A stretch of DNA of 64,000 nt from Rosa chinensis (lineage: Eukaryota; Streptophyta; Magnoliopsida; Rosales; Rosaceae): assembly GCF_002994745.2 (NCBI RefSeq), contig NC_037090.1:4151501-4215500 (forward strand). The letters are read 5' to 3'. A program made the translations under genes and the position numbers. Shown one piece after another: positions 11,839 through 24,156 of the stretch (position 1 is the first letter of the stretch; each line of letters begins with the position of its first letter). Below the pieces are notes generated by a model. The model worked only from the letters and a program-made list of their open reading frames with translations, was not told the origin of the DNA and searched no databases.

Positions 11839-12569
11839 AATAAAGCCTATAGATTATTTTCACGCTTTTTTGTCACTAACTGTGTTCTTGATCTTTGCTT
11901 TTACCGACCTCAACGTGAAAAATTATTTCTTTCCGCACGCGGGATATGGTCTCAATCAAATCATCATCAATTTGCCTCTAGGAGCTGGGGTATTCGTATC
12001 CTTATTATTCACAATTTTTCCAACTACTCTAAGAGGGATAGGACACACGCATCCCCGGCCAGATAAGCAGTGGCGGATCTAGGATTCGAAAATAGGGAGG
12101 GCTACATAAATTTTTTTAGTACAATTATGCACAAGTGTGGGAATGCAAGAGTGGGGAGATGAGAACTTGAGAGTTCAAGTGTTTAAAGATTGAATTTAGT
12201 TAGGAATTTAGGCCTTTTTGGGAAGAAGAAGAAGACGAAGAATGAGAATTTGTGATGGACGGAGAGAATGGGAGAGCTAGAGAGTTTGACTTTGATAATT
12301 CGGGAGTTCGGGTGGGTTTCGTTAAACAAACATACATATAAACAAAAAATATACATCATATATATAGATTTTTTTTCAACCCAAAAGTTTGGGGAGGGCT
12401 TGAGTCCTCCCCACCCCATACCTAGATCCGCCCCTGCAGATAAGGGAAAAAAAAGTTGGAACCATACCACATCCAACGGACCGGACGCGAAAATGGTGAA
12501 TGTGGTCGTAGAAGGAGCAGTTCAGGCTCAAGCTCGGGCCTCCGCCACAGCCTCCACTCCGATCCATAG
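11839..12569 (+). pseudogene. DMP (DUF679) pseudogene, 3' half only, split by a hAT MITE
   Basis: From 11839 the sequence aligns with codons about 117 onward of the intact DMP gene at 37992. It includes YFHAFLSLTVFLIFA, the conserved INLPLGAGVFVS helix and an IFPTTLRGIG motif. The first half of the gene and its promoter are missing: upstream-block DNA (GATTGAAGGGT) is joined directly to mid-CDS, implying a deletion of about 1.3 kb relative to the 19-kb copy. The reading frame is open up to 12067, where a 369-bp hAT element sits. The remaining C-terminal tail (12437-12569) resumes after it. There is no start codon in frame at a sensible place, so this copy is dead. Confidence 0.9.
12068..12436. 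mobile_element. Non-autonomous hAT MITE in the DMP pseudogene
   Basis: The ends are CAGTGGCGGATCTAGG and, reversed, CAGGGGCGGATCTAGG, with an exact 8-bp target duplication CAGATAAG (12060-12067 and 12437-12444). The sister DMP genes at 19850 and 38560 show the unfilled site. Confidence 0.95.
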
Positions 12570-13302
12570 TGCTTTATGTTATTAGAACATAATCAGATAT
12601 TATGTACGTTTCATAGTTGAATTATGATTCAGCCTTTTCTATTCACTATTAGATCATGTTCTGAATTTTTTTTTTTAATTTTTCGATCTGTTCTAAATCC
12701 TAATTGAACTAGATTATTTTATTATATTATTATTATTATTATTTTAATAGCAGAAATGTCTATATCTTAATTAATGGAGTACGTAAAATTACAATTATAT
12801 AATAGCTCACCATGCACCTAGGACCACGACAGATCGAGTCACTTATTAAATTGTAAACAACTTATAATATAGTTCTAAATGAAAATCGTCAATTGCCAAG
12901 GTTTGTGAACGATTAGTAAATAGACTTCTTACTGCAACAATAAATTAGTAAATTCGTCAATTGCAGCCTATAATTTTATCTATCTTTTTGTTATACGATG
13001 ACGTAAATTGTCTTCCTACTTAAAAGAAGCAACGTAACAACCCAAAAGTTGGCTAGTGCAGGCAATTTTTGCATGGAGTCGTTGAACTTGGTAAGTTGAC
13101 GAGTACTCTATCAGAGTCTGATGGCTTGGCATGACTTCTGCATGCTAATGATTTGTGGTAAGAAATGCGCGTTGGAGATTGAATGGTCAGAATGGCTTAT
13201 TGGCTTATTGTTTAATTGGTACGTGAAGGAGTACGTTGTCCTTACTGGAGGGCCTGAAAGATATCAAGATTATGCATGGTAATATGACCTTTTATGCTTA
13301 AT
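12570..13302. other. Downstream block of DMP unit A
   Basis: Non-coding DNA that is homologous to the sequence after the DMP genes at 19928-21910 and 38700-40837. Shared marks are TTTATGTTATTAGAACATAA, an ATT microsatellite near 12722, and the tail ending at TTTATGCTTA. Confidence 0.75.
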
Positions 13303-14141
13303 TAGGGCTGGGCTCGGTTCGGTACCAGAGTCGCAGGGCCAAAATCATGTACCGTATCGGCTTAGTTTGATACATAAAATGGAAAACCACTACCGGCCAC
13401 CGAAGTCGGTATACCGAGAGACTTGGTTGGTATCGGTTGGTTGGGCCTCCAACCAAGTTTATGCTTGGGCCAAAATTCCAATGTGACCCATCTGTAATTT
13501 TAAAAAGCCCAGATTAATAAGTAAAGGAAAAAAATTGGAAAATAAGTATATAAGTCTCATTCATGATACATCAACTTCATTGCTTCATTTCATCACTTAA
13601 TTGTTCATACTTCATACAAATTCAAGAATTCCAATTCATAGTTCATAAAATCACTTCACTGAAAGTTCAAATAAATGTACAATAATCTGAATAACTAAAC
13701 TGAAAGTTCATATGAAAAAACAAGGGAATTAAACAAAACAACAAATAGACAGTAGCAGTTGAACCAAAAATCTGCAATCTACAATCTGCCAAACTGCAAT
13801 GTTGCCAAACACATGAAATTTGGTGTCAATGAAGTTCAGCAATGAACCAAAAATCTAATAACACTTAAGAGAAGACTACAACACTTATCAGTTATAATCT
13901 CGATTAGGTTTGAAGTAAGTCAAACAACTATTTTAACTTCACAAACATACAATAATTAAAACAAGCTAGTTAGAGATGGAATTAGACAGCTGCATACCTT
14001 ACAAGCACCTGTAGGCTGCTAGACATCAGTTTGAACAGAAGTGGTACTGTTAATTGATGCATCAATTCCCTAATTAAAAGCATTTTATGGAAAAGAACAA
14101 AAAAGAGGTTAATAACAATATTATGCTTGCTCAGTTATGAA

Positions 14142-16364
14142 TCAGAAAATCCACATTTTCAATGGCTTACCGCTCTCAAGTTCCTCCAAAGTGTGGTGCA
14201 TCTCAAGGTCATCTTTAGCGGGATCTTTATAGAAGTTTGGGGGATCATATTTTAACCAATCCGAAGTGCAAACAAGGGCTTCCACCATTTTTGGTGTCAA
14301 TGAAGCTCTAAAAGGATCCACCACTTTTGATCCTAAACTGAATGCATTCTCCGAAGCCACTATTGAGCATGGAATAGCAAAAATATCATTTGCTAGCTTT
14401 GATAGGACTGGATAGGTTTGCTCATTGGCCTTCCACCACTTGTGAATTTCAATTTTTTTTGCCAAGAGGCTGACATACCTATCCGATAAATATTGATCAA
14501 CTTCATTTCTTATGCATTGGGATTGCTCTGCCATCCTCTCCCTTGCTATTTTCCTGCTGACTTCATCAAGGTTCTCCAAGTCATCCCCTTCCAATCCAAA
14601 ATCTTCTGCCATGCTTTGTTCAGTTTGGTTGCTACCTTCGCTGCCCTTATATTCATCATACATGTTCAACAATATTTTCTTCAAGTCCCCTTGTATTGAG
14701 TTAATCGTTTCATAGCTTGCATCGACCTTTTCCATAGCTACTTCTGCCCACTGTAGCTTGTATCTTGGGTCAAGAACATTAGCTATCATAATTATCTTGT
14801 TCACCGATTCAAAGCTTCCCCAATATTTGTTAAACTTGGTCTTCATTGAAGTAGCAACCCTCTTTAAAACTTCATCTTCTGCGTTCATGGCCTTGTCAAT
14901 CTCAGTTTGTAAAGTTATCATTTCAACAAATAATATATTTGCTGTGATTTTTTTCCAAGCACTAAGCTTCACCATAGCTTCATAAAACTTTTTCAAGAAC
15001 AAGCAAAAGGCTTGTGCATTCCTCCAGTCCTCATTAGATGGGAGTCCAACCCTGCTTCTGCCATTTTTGTCAGTTTCATTGAAATATGCTTTAAACTGAC
15101 TATCTTCTTCAACCATTCTTTCAAACACAGTCTCATACTTGAGTGCAGCTTCAAGCATGAGATATGTGCTATTCCATCTTGTGATTACATCTAATGGAAT
15201 ATTGGCATTTGCCCTGCATTGTTCCAAAACAACAAACTCCCTAAACTTGTCAAGTCTTTGCGATGAACTCCTAACATACTTAGCACAGTTCCATATAGCA
15301 GCAATCCCAGCTTCTAACTCCTTCAAACCATCCCTAACTATTAAATTTATGATGTGGCATGCACATCTTAAATGTAGAAACTCTCCCCCAAACATCAAAG
15401 TCTTGTAACCCCTCAACCTTCTCATCATGTATGCCACAACTACATCATTAGCGCTAGCATTGTCTACCGCGATGGTAAACACTTTAGTGATCTCCCACTG
15501 CCTCAAACACTGCTCTACTACCCTTCCAATCTCCTATCCTTTATGACTAGTAATTGTACAAAAGTTTATGATCCTTTTGTGCAATTTCCAGTCACTGTCC
15601 ATAAAATGGGCAGTTAACACCAAGTAATTTATATTCTGGATCGAGATCTAAGTGTTGGTGGTAATTGAGATCCTTGTCTCATTTGCCCTTAATTGACTAA
15701 ACAATACAGCCTTTTCAAAATTAAACCTATCTAAGACACCGTTAGCAACCTGCTTTATGTTCATTCCAGGCCATTGAGGCTCTAATTCTTTATAGAAAGC
15801 TTGAAATCATTCTTTCTCTACATGCCTAAAAGGAAGTTCATCCTTGATAATCATATCTATGCACCTATCATCACACCTCTTCCGGCAATACTTATGGTAT
15901 GTTGAGGCTCCACTCACATTATCCTTATTTAACTTAGCCTGCTTGGGATCAGATTCTGCGTGTAACGGATGACTGCCACATTTCCTAGTATGTGACCACA
16001 TTGAGCTTGTCCCATTCTTTTTACTATCACACAAGACTTTCTCATTACAATATTTACAAGTGCACCAACATGTATCTATTTGGTCTGAGTTCGGGAGTTT
16101 ACATCTAGTAAACTATGCCCAAAGAGGACTTTTGGTAGCAGGCTTTTTTCTTTTCTGCCCAATTACAGCAGGGGGTTGTATGTTGTCACTGCCAGATTCA
16201 GATTCAACACCTGAACCTGAACCTATAGCTGAAGGTGGGAGTGTTTGAGTGGGTGGTCCTAAAGGGGATTGCCCTAAAGCTGCAGTACACTCTATATGCA
16301 TGGCAGAACTAATAGAAGGGCTTAAGCTACTGGTTTGACTCAGATTTCTGCTTTGTGTACCCAT
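14142..16364 (-). pseudogene. hAT transposase pseudogene (BED zinc finger, hAT dimerisation domain)
   Basis: One continuous minus-strand frame runs from ATG at 16364 to the stop at 14142, but it contains four internal stops: 16113-16115, 15807-15809, 15648-15650 and 15534-15536. There is no frameshift. The N-terminal part carries a BED-type zinc finger (CKYCNEKV then SSMWSHTRKC). The longest intact piece (14142-15506, 454 codons) has the RNase-H-fold region (TIAVDNASAND, RCACHIINLIV, TRWNSTYLML) and a DUF4413-like segment. It ends with the C-terminal hAT dimerisation domain (IFAIPCSIVASENAFS, LTPKMVEALVCT). It resembles zf-BED/RICESLEEPER-type proteins. Active enzymes of this family cut and paste the element in the nucleus. 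Here the N-terminal DNA-binding domain is cut off by stops, so only a truncated product is possible. Confidence 0.92.
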
Positions 16365-17822
16365 AGCTACAGAAAAAAGGAAGAAAACAAAAACCATAAA
16401 TTAACAAACCCAACAACAATTCACACATCACAAGTTCACACAGCATCAACGCTTCACAAATTTGTTCACTAATTGGTCTAATTCAACAAAAAGGTCAAAA
16501 ACAGTTCACTAGCATATGTAACATTATAACACGTAACATCCTTCCATATATAACAAAAAGGTGAAAAACAGTTCACAAATTGTCTAATTCTTAGCACTAG
16601 CATATATAACATATCACATCCTTGATCATTCCATAGCTTAGTACATAAATTGACCTCTTGTTCCAAACGTTTGCTCCAATGCTCCTATTCTGCTCGACCT
16701 TGAAGCCTTCAATGCTTGAGATTGGAAAAAAAAAACAGAGTAAGAGACACATTAAAAAAAAAAAGAACATATTGGAACAAAAAATAAAACAAAAGACTTG
16801 TCATTGATTGATTTCTGATTACAGAATTCACTCAATTCAGTAATTCACAGCAACAAGATGCAAAGATAAATAGAATCAAAACTAAGGAAGTTTCCTTAGT
16901 TTGACTAACCTTCCATCAATGATGATGGAAGCATGAACTGTTAAGTTTGAAAATGCCTGATTAATAGTACGAAACATTACAAATTAAAACTAGACCACAT
17001 AATCATTACATTAAAACCTAATCAAACATTACATTAAAAATGGACCACAAAAATGCAACCTAATCAAACATTCAAACTGGACCACAGAAACAATCAAACA
17101 AAAATAAGAGCTCTATATAAGTATATCAACAACCACAAAATGACAGAAACAATCAATTATCAAACAAAGTAACAAAGTCACAAACTGGACCTCACCTCAC
17201 CTCTATAATAATGATGAGCTTTTAGCTTTCCAACTATCTAAAAGCAATGCCAATCGGGACCTGATATCCAAAAGCAAATACCCAAACAAAAAACAAAGCC
17301 CAGAATTAGTTAATCTCCAAAACTTGAAAACCTAGAACATCACATAATTGAGAGACCCTGCAGAGATCGATTCCGACCAAAAAAAAAAAAGTAATGGGTT
17401 CAGAACTCATAGATAAAATATCTACTTGAAAGAGACCGATTCGATTTCACTTGAGATTAATGGCAATACTGCAACAGAGATCGATTCCACTTGAGATTCA
17501 ACATCAGTAAGCAAGATGTAAAACAGCAAAAACATTAGAAATCACTCAACTTAGAACATGAATTGAATGAATCCAAGAGCTTCTAACTAAAATTAAAACA
17601 AAAATTAACCAAAAGAAAAGACTCACCGGCTGTAGACACGATTTGAATGAACAGATTAACACTTTATGTGTTTGATTATTGGATAGTTTGGGTTTCGAAG
17701 GAGAGATCGAGTCAATGGGAGGTAGAGAGGGTTTGAGTCTGAGAGAGATTCCAGACGGCTCAGTTCAAGCCTTCGAGGGATTATCCAATTCTTGACTTGT
17801 CATCCTCATGTACACCCTTAGG
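16365..17822. other. Non-coding 5' region of the hAT element
   Basis: AT-rich sequence upstream of the minus-strand transposase, presumably promoter and leader. It has several short direct repeats (CAAACATTACATTAAAA near 17025) but no ORF that I recognise. Confidence 0.5.
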
Positions 17823-19180
17823 GTATGTTGTTTACCTCAATCAGTCTGTAGTTCTGAAAACTGACTTTGACAAAAACATAATTGAAAGAATGATTTGCCT
17901 AAATAGTAATACTTATAATGAAGTGCTAGACTTGAAGTAGCACTCTAATATGTTCATGTTTTTCGATCCGCTGCATTTTTTTCGTAGTGGTTAGTTTTAG
18001 CAATTACAGATGACATGGAAGTAACCCCAAATACAGAAACTACTTGTTAGGATTTTATTTAGCATCTCCTTTCAAACAAATGTGTAAACGATATGAACTT
18101 TCTGATTTGTGTTATGTGCAAGAGTTTTTGCTTGGGTACGTGTAACTTTACATACTGCTGAGATAGGACTATTTTGAATAATAAATAACTGACTCCACAT
18201 ATGGACGGCTGAGATTTGCATGTTTGTTGTATGTGGACTTGTATCGCCGTGTATACAAGAATTTTCAGTTTCAAAGTCTGACCGGTTGATCCAGTAATTT
18301 TCTTGGCACGGAAAATTAAGTGGTTGAGATTTTTGGAGAGAAATTAATGGAGTTTGGGATTGAAGGGTAATCATAGTGCCTCGTATAGGAATGGGATGGC
18401 CGGCCTGACCGCCTGATTGGTTTGGCAAGTTTCAGGGAGGGGATAAAGATCGAGGTGATGATTCTCAAAGAAGAGGTTATTGAGCAAGCCTTAGATCATT
18501 CCTTTTCTCTAGACATATAGTATGATCTCTTTTTTTTTCGGCCATCAGATGAAGAAGGGTTCATTTACAGTAGAATTAATGAAGAAGGGGACTCAAAGGC
18601 CATTAGTATTAAGTTCCTACTTGACAATGCCAGGTAACAGAAGCATAGCCAAGCCATTCCATACAACCCTACGTCATATGATCACGTCAAATTTGAAAAG
18701 CTTGATTGGCCTGATCCCAAAACAAAATGATAATAATCCACGAAAATTATTTGTGAGGAGGATTCCGTTTAGATATAATATTGGAAGGTACGTTCATGGC
18801 CAAAACAAGAAAAGAGAAAAGAGAAAAGAGAAAGACTACTGAAGATTCTGTCCCAAAAAAAAACAGGCAAGCAAATCTTAATTTTGTTGGACCTACCGAT
18901 GCAAACTCTATCACTCCAGCTAAGCTCGATCAGTTTTCTCTTCGTCCATCTCTATCAGACTCTCTCGATCCTTCATCTCTCATTTTCTAAACTTCTTGAT
19001 CTTCGCGCCCTAATTGATTGAACTCCATATAACAAAGGAATAGTAGAAAACATGTGTCCTCATGTAGTACGTAAAACTACCACATGGATTACTCTCCTCC
19101 ACATGTCATTAAGCCGCCTAAGTACGTAGAACCCTTGATTGTTTGAACTTTGGAGTCGCGATACAATACATGAAAATGGC
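17823..19180. other. Upstream block of DMP unit B
   Basis: From about 18055 this matches the blocks at 11280 and 28840 and, further on, 28900-29138 plus 32029-32275 (shared phrases such as CATAGCCAAGCCATTCCATA). A short TTTTTTTCGTAGTG at 17976-17989 resembles a CACTA terminus, but no partner is seen. The ORFs of about 100 codons here are not conserved in frame between block copies and are not called genes. Confidence 0.65.
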
Positions 19181-19190
19181 TATATAAATC
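19181..19190 (+). promoter_or_regulatory. TATA box of DMP gene B
   Basis: TATATAAATC lies 105 bp upstream of the ATG. The surrounding sequence, including a second GCATATATAG motif, is conserved at the same place upstream of the DMP gene at 37992. Confidence 0.7.
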
Positions 19191-19285
19191 ACAGATATTG
19201 CATATATAGTTTCAATTTCAGCACCCAACTAATACGTAGAACGCATTTCTAATCTCTCTAGCTAGTAGCTAGCTTCTTCTTTCCC

Positions 19286-19927
19286 ATGACTAACGAAACA
19301 AAAAACGAAGATCACATAACACCTACTCAAAAGACCATAGCCAGTGCAGCTAATCTTGCTAACCTCCTACCTACCGGCACCGTCCTGGCATTTGAGACCC
19401 TCATTCCTAGTTTCTCTAACAATGGAGCATGCCATCCTGCCAATAAGGGCCTTTCAATATCCATCATTATAATCTGTGCCATTATCTGCTGCTTCTGCTC
19501 CTTTACTGATAGCTTCATAGACAGTACCGATGGAAAATTCTACTATGGTATCATCACTCGTGAAGGCATATACATCTTAAATCCTAGAGCAAAGGAGCTT
19601 ACGATTGACGAAAAAAAGCGCTTGAGAAAGTATAAAATAAAGCCTGTAGATTATTTTCACGCTTTTTTGTCACTAACTGTGTTCTTGATATTTGCTCTTA
19701 CCGACCTCCACGTGAAAAATTGTTTCTTTCCGGACGCGGGAGATGATCTCAAGCAAATCATTATCAATTTGCCTCTAGGAACTGGGGTTTTTGTATCCTT
19801 ATTATTCACAATTTTTCCAACTACTCGAAGAGGTATAGGATACACGCAGCCCCGGCCAAATAAGGGAAAAAAAAGTGAGAACCATACCTCGACCACCACG
19901 GACTTGGAAAAAGAGGTGAGGTCGTAG
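19286..19927 (+). CDS. DMP family (DUF679) membrane protein, 213 aa
   Basis: A single-exon gene, normal for DMPs. Four hydrophobic segments fall at about residues 25-42, 55-73, 124-141 and 158-179. DUF679 hallmarks are SAANLANLLPTGTVLAF at the start of the domain, the FTDSFIDSTDGKFYYGI loop, INLPLGTGVFVS and the terminal IFPTTRRGIGY. Known DMPs are small membrane proteins of the ER/tonoplast (DMP1 remodels endomembranes in senescence) or sperm plasma membrane (DMP8/9, fertilisation). Which role applies here cannot be read from sequence. Compared with the sister gene at 37992, a 1-bp deletion near codon 208 changes the frame and ends the protein about 22 residues early, after the DUF679 domain. 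The core is therefore intact. A conserved TATA box and leader support expression. Confidence 0.93.
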   Translation: MTNETKNEDHITPTQKTIASAANLANLLPTGTVLAFETLIPSFSNNGACHPANKGLSISIIIICAIICCFCSFTDSFIDSTDGKFYYGIITREGIYILNPRAKELTIDEKKRLRKYKIKPVDYFHAFLSLTVFLIFALTDLHVKNCFFPDAGDDLKQIIINLPLGTGVFVSLLFTIFPTTRRGIGYTQPRPNKGKKSENHTSTTTDLEKEVRS

Positions 19928-20110
19928 GAGGAGCCAAGGCTGTGGCCAGGGCCTCCATCACAACCTCTACCCCATAGTGCTTTATGTTATTAGAACATAA
20001 TCAAATATTATGTTTCATAGTTGAATTATGATACAATTTTTTCTTTTCACTATTGGATCATGTTCTGAATTTTTTTGTTTGTTTTATAAATCTGTTCTAA
20101 ATCCTAATTG

Positions 20111-20112
<2 letters not shown>

Positions 20113-20148
<36 letters not shown>
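20113..20148. repeat. (AT)n microsatellite
   Basis: About 18 uninterrupted AT units in the 3' flank of DMP gene B. The sister copies have short AT-rich or ATT runs at the same place. Confidence 0.95.
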
Positions 20149-20151
<3 letters not shown>

Positions 20152-20354
20152 GCATAAAGTTCTATATCTTAATAGAGTACGTAAAATTACATATAATAAT
20201 AACTCACCCTCAGGTTCAAGACAGATTGAGTCACTTACTCAATTGTAAGCAACTTATTATAAACTGAAAATCGTCAATTGCTTAGGTTTGTGAACGATTA
20301 GGACGATTAGGTAAATAGACTACTTACTGCAACAATAAATTTCTAAATGGGTCC

Positions 20355-21513
20355 GGATCAAGGGACACAAAATTGTACACAATTTTTTACACTCCTCGTG
20401 AGCCTTTAGATTTTAAAATATTCAATGGTTTAGATTAGATGTGAGAATGACATGGCATTCAATTATTTCCCAACAAAAAAACAAAAGATAAATAAAAGTG
20501 AATTAAACTGTTTTATTTTATTTTTATAAAGAGTAAAATACAAAAATAAATATTACTGGAATTAGAAGAATATGATTAAAGAAGCAAAACAACTACAATA
20601 ACACCAAAAGAAAAGAAAAAAAACAATGGTGTTCATCGTCATTAAGTAATTTTCATGCCCTTTTCCTAAAATCAGTTTAAACTCCTTCTTCCCAATTATT
20701 AACCCCTTGATTGAAATTTTTTCGATCTTGTATGTTTGATACTACCTATTGTTGTTCTTGGATCTATATCTAGACTCGTACAGGTTAGTATGAACATTGA
20801 GATCAATTAAACCATGGTCATGACATTTCTCTTACTGAATTAATCCTCAGACATATGTTCTCTAACATTCAAATGTACCTGATATTCATTGAATATGACA
20901 AATCACAATATATGCATTATTGTTGTGTGCGGAACAAAATAAAGAGTGAAACAGCAAAAGAAAGCAATTTCCCAAGTACGAAACAAATATCCGATTTTTT
21001 CTCTGTTAATGCTTCCCATAATCCTCCCTCAGCTTGTATTGGGTTGGAATTATGGGATTTGTGTGCCCTTCATGTTGTTTTCTTCTTTGTTTGGTAATGA
21101 ATTGAAGTTCTCCATATTCCAAAAAACAAAAGAAGAAAAAATTGCACATGGGCGATCTTGTGAAATCTTAATTCCTATATTTGGAATTTGAGGAAGCGGA
21201 TGGGCATGGGGATGGAGCTTAGGGAAGGCAATGTGGTGTTCTTGTTCTTGTTATTCTATTCTTAAGTGCTTTTCATTTTTATCGTTCTCCATTTGTTTAA
21301 TTTCATTATACTTTATTATTTTGTTATTTTACTTTTCCTTAAAAAAAAAAAAAAGAAGTTTATTTATTAATTTTGGTTGAAAAACAAATTATTATTATTT
21401 TTGTTATTTATGCCATGTCATTCTCACATTTAATCGAGACCATTGAATGTTTTAAAATCTAAGGACTCAAGAAGACTGTAAAAAATTGTGTACAATTGTG
21501 TGTCCCTTGATCC
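20355..21513. mobile_element. MULE-like element with about 105-bp terminal inverted repeats
   Basis: The left arm from GGATCAAGGGACACAAAATT and the reverse complement of the right arm match over about 105 bp with a few substitutions, ending at GTGAGAATGACATGGCAT. The element interrupts duplicated DMP downstream DNA (sister sequence near 12950 and 40580). I could not find a 9-bp target duplication, so class is inferred from TIR length only. The interior has no recognisable transposase; two ORFs of about 80 codons (20855-21191) look fortuitous. Confidence 0.7.
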
Positions 21514-21912
21514 CTATAATTATTTTATCTATCTTTTTGTTATACGATGACGTAAATTGTCTTCTTACAATAAGAGCAAACGAAGCAATGTATCAATCCA
21601 AAATTGGCTAATATGCAGGCAGGGCCTCCCCATCACCGTACCTTCACTGAACTCAAACACATGAGGTTGTTGATGAACTTGGTAAGTTCTCGAGTACCCT
21701 TTCAGTCTGATGGCTTGGCATGAGTGCATGACTTTTGCATGCTAGTGATTTGTGGTGAAAAATGTGCGTTGGAGATTGAATTAATGGTCAGAATGGTTTA
21801 TTGGCTCATTGGTTAATTGGTACGTGAAGGAGTACGTGGTACTTACTGGAGGGCCTGAAAGAAATCAAGATTATGCATGGTAATGATGACCTTTTATGCT
21901 TATATGCTTAAC
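21514..21912. other. Remainder of DMP unit B downstream block
   Basis: Matches 12980-13300 and 40610-40837 (shared TTTTTGTTATACGATGACG and GGAGGGCCTGAAAGA phrases). No gene. Confidence 0.7.
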
Positions 21913-21920
21913 TATTTTAT

Positions 21921-22765
21921 CAGAGCCGTCTCAAACTTTTCGGAGGCTCTGTGCGAAAGCTTAAATGCGGCCCTCTACGTTGTAGTCTTATATAAAAATA
22001 TTAGGAAGACAAAATCACCGAAATCTCATCAAATTCATAACTGAAATTTATACTTGAACTAACTGACAATATCTAATTTAATAAAATCAAATCAAATAAC
22101 CAACAATGTGTGATCAATGATACCTCACTAAGATGAGCTGCAAAAAACGCCAAATAAAGACAAATGAAAAGTCTACAGCAAAAGAAAAAATTACAAAAAG
22201 ATCTCACATAAAACCCTCAAAATAACACATTCTTCCAGCAAAGTGTTGAAGTGGGATTACTGATGAGCTTATAAATTTCTAATTGAAGAATGAAGACTTG
22301 AAGTAGCACTGTGGGAGAGAACTGGGGCCACTCTAACTTGAGATTTTTAATTTTTTAGCGCAAGCAGAGAATGGAGAAGGACAAACTCACAAAAAATATC
22401 GATGGGAAGAGAGACAGAGGTCGATGAGAATTGGTGGGGGGGGGGTGTTGGGAGAGAGAGTGAACGCAAAAAAAATAGAGGAGAGAGGCATGAGGCCCTA
22501 TTTCATATTACTTTTAGTTTTAATATGTTATTATATAAATATAAGGCCTTTAAAAAAATTGGAACCTCTCAGTGTGTAGAGAGACAGAGAGTGAACGCAG
22601 AAAAAGAGGATAAGAATTTGTCCTCTAGGGCCCAATTTCATATTACTTTTAGTCTGTAATATTTAGTTATACAAACCTAAAGCCTTTAGAAGAAAACAAA
22701 TGGGGCTCTCTCAATTTGGGGCCCTGTGTTGTCGCTCTTATTGCACCTGTTGAGAACCGGCCCTG
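21921..22765. mobile_element. Non-autonomous hAT element
   Basis: 845 bp. It starts CAGAGCCGTCTC and the other end reversed reads CAGGGCCGGTTCTC. The flanks are TATTTTAT (21913-21920) and CATTTTAT (22766-22773), a 7/8 match. Its interior repeats a GAGAGAGTGAACGCA-type phrase twice. No transposase is present. Confidence 0.88.
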
Positions 22766-22773
22766 CATTTTAT

Positions 22774-24156
22774 TACAATTTAATTTAGGAAAAATGTTCC
22801 TTTATTCTAATTAGAGATACACTAATGACCCCACTAACCTCATTATAAACTTGCACTCTTATTTATAAGATTACTCATTTTCTTCCCTAATACCTAATAC
22901 GGGAGGTTCTATTTATACCTCCAAAAATTGTTATTTTGATCTCTCTTTTTCGAGTAATAGTTTACTTTGTCAACTCATATCAAATTATCAATAAAGACAC
23001 AAGGGGGGGGGAGGGGAAGCTCTCTTCTTACCTCTATGAACAACAGTAGTCATCAACTTAGAGAAAACCTTCTCCTCCAATGTAAACCCTAAAATCACTG
23101 ACCATTGTATCATACTTAATTATCCTATTTGCATTATGCATCATATTTCTAGCATTCAATTACAAGTAGAAGATTATCTCGATTATGGAAGAAATAAGGA
23201 AGGGAGTCCTATCAAGGAATTACATAGACTAAAAGACTTGCAAATGCACAAGGTAAATTATTGAAATTTTCAACTTTGAGAATTATCATTCTACAGTTAT
23301 TACATCTATTCTTTTCCGCACCTTATTGGTAGCTCTGTTTCTTCTTTTGGAGGAGCTCAGTTTTTGTCATTTATACGTTAATAGTTACTCCTCTATAATT
23401 GTAGTTTTTTTGGTTAACTTGGTATGGCTTGAAAGGTTGGTGCTAACTAGTGTGCTATCTAACCATCTGGTTGTTGGATTTCTTTCTTTCCACTTCAATT
23501 CTCTTGTCCTGTAGTTTCATAGACTTGAGAGCATGGTAGACATTGGGCAACAAAATTTTGAATAATTAAAGTGTTACAAACATGCATGTGTATCATGTGC
23601 CAAAACTAACCCAAGTTAGGAGATATTATGTAGTGCTCTAGAGCACTGATACCTAACCAAAAAATATGCATGAACTTTGAAGAATCTATATAATTAAACT
23701 ATGATAGCTAGAATTTTGTAGGTACCATAGCCAATCCAAATAGTTAGAATTTACATGCCAGCATTCTAAACATATTGACGTCAAATTGTGAGAAATGAAA
23801 ACAAACATATTATGGTCTCTACTGGTTTCAAAATTTTACCAACTATTGTAGTTAGCTATTTTTGGTCATTCATTCTTCTCTTCTTGGCTATTTTTTACTA
23901 AAGTTTATTTAATTTCAGGAACAACAACAACAAGACAATGAGCTACCAAGTGGCAGGTCTCACTAAGATTGAAAGCTGCTGTTCAGAACGGCTTGGATGA
24001 TGTCCTCGTCCTCCTCGAAGCACAATGAGTAGTCGGCGCCGACGATTTTGGGGTTGGCTAGGGGAGGGCAGAAGCGGTGTCGCCGTCCTAGTGGGAGGGT
24101 CGTGAGCTTCTGACTGGACCAAGTCGATGATGAATAAGCCCAAGACGGTAACAATG
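22774..24156. other. Intergenic or unclassified repeat DNA
   Basis: No gene or convincing element boundary. It includes a G-rich run at 23004-23017 and AT-rich DNA. The start (22795-22870) has weak inverted similarity to 27215-27310 plus 28650-28690, hinting at an old transposon spanning 22.8-28.7 kb that later insertions broke up. This is not demonstrated. Confidence 0.35.

Larger units (their letters stand above)
13303..17822 (-). mobile_element. hAT transposon (Ac-like) with decayed transposase; right end approximate
   Basis: The left end starts TAGGGCTGGGCTCGGTTCGG at 13303, a typical plant hAT terminus. It interrupts duplicated DMP-block DNA: the sister copy at 21890 continues uninterrupted at this point. 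The minus-strand transposase lies inside. The right end is uncertain. A possible weak match is TACACCCTTA at 17813-17822, but I find no 8-bp duplication, so the right terminus may be deleted. Confidence 0.7.

Noticed and set aside
14493..15408. Several plus-strand ORFs of 60-89 codons
   Set aside because: They are antisense shadows of the minus-strand hAT transposase.
17976..17989. CACTA terminus TTTTTTTCGTAGTG
   Set aside because: A single short match without partner end, subterminal repeats or a 3-bp duplication.
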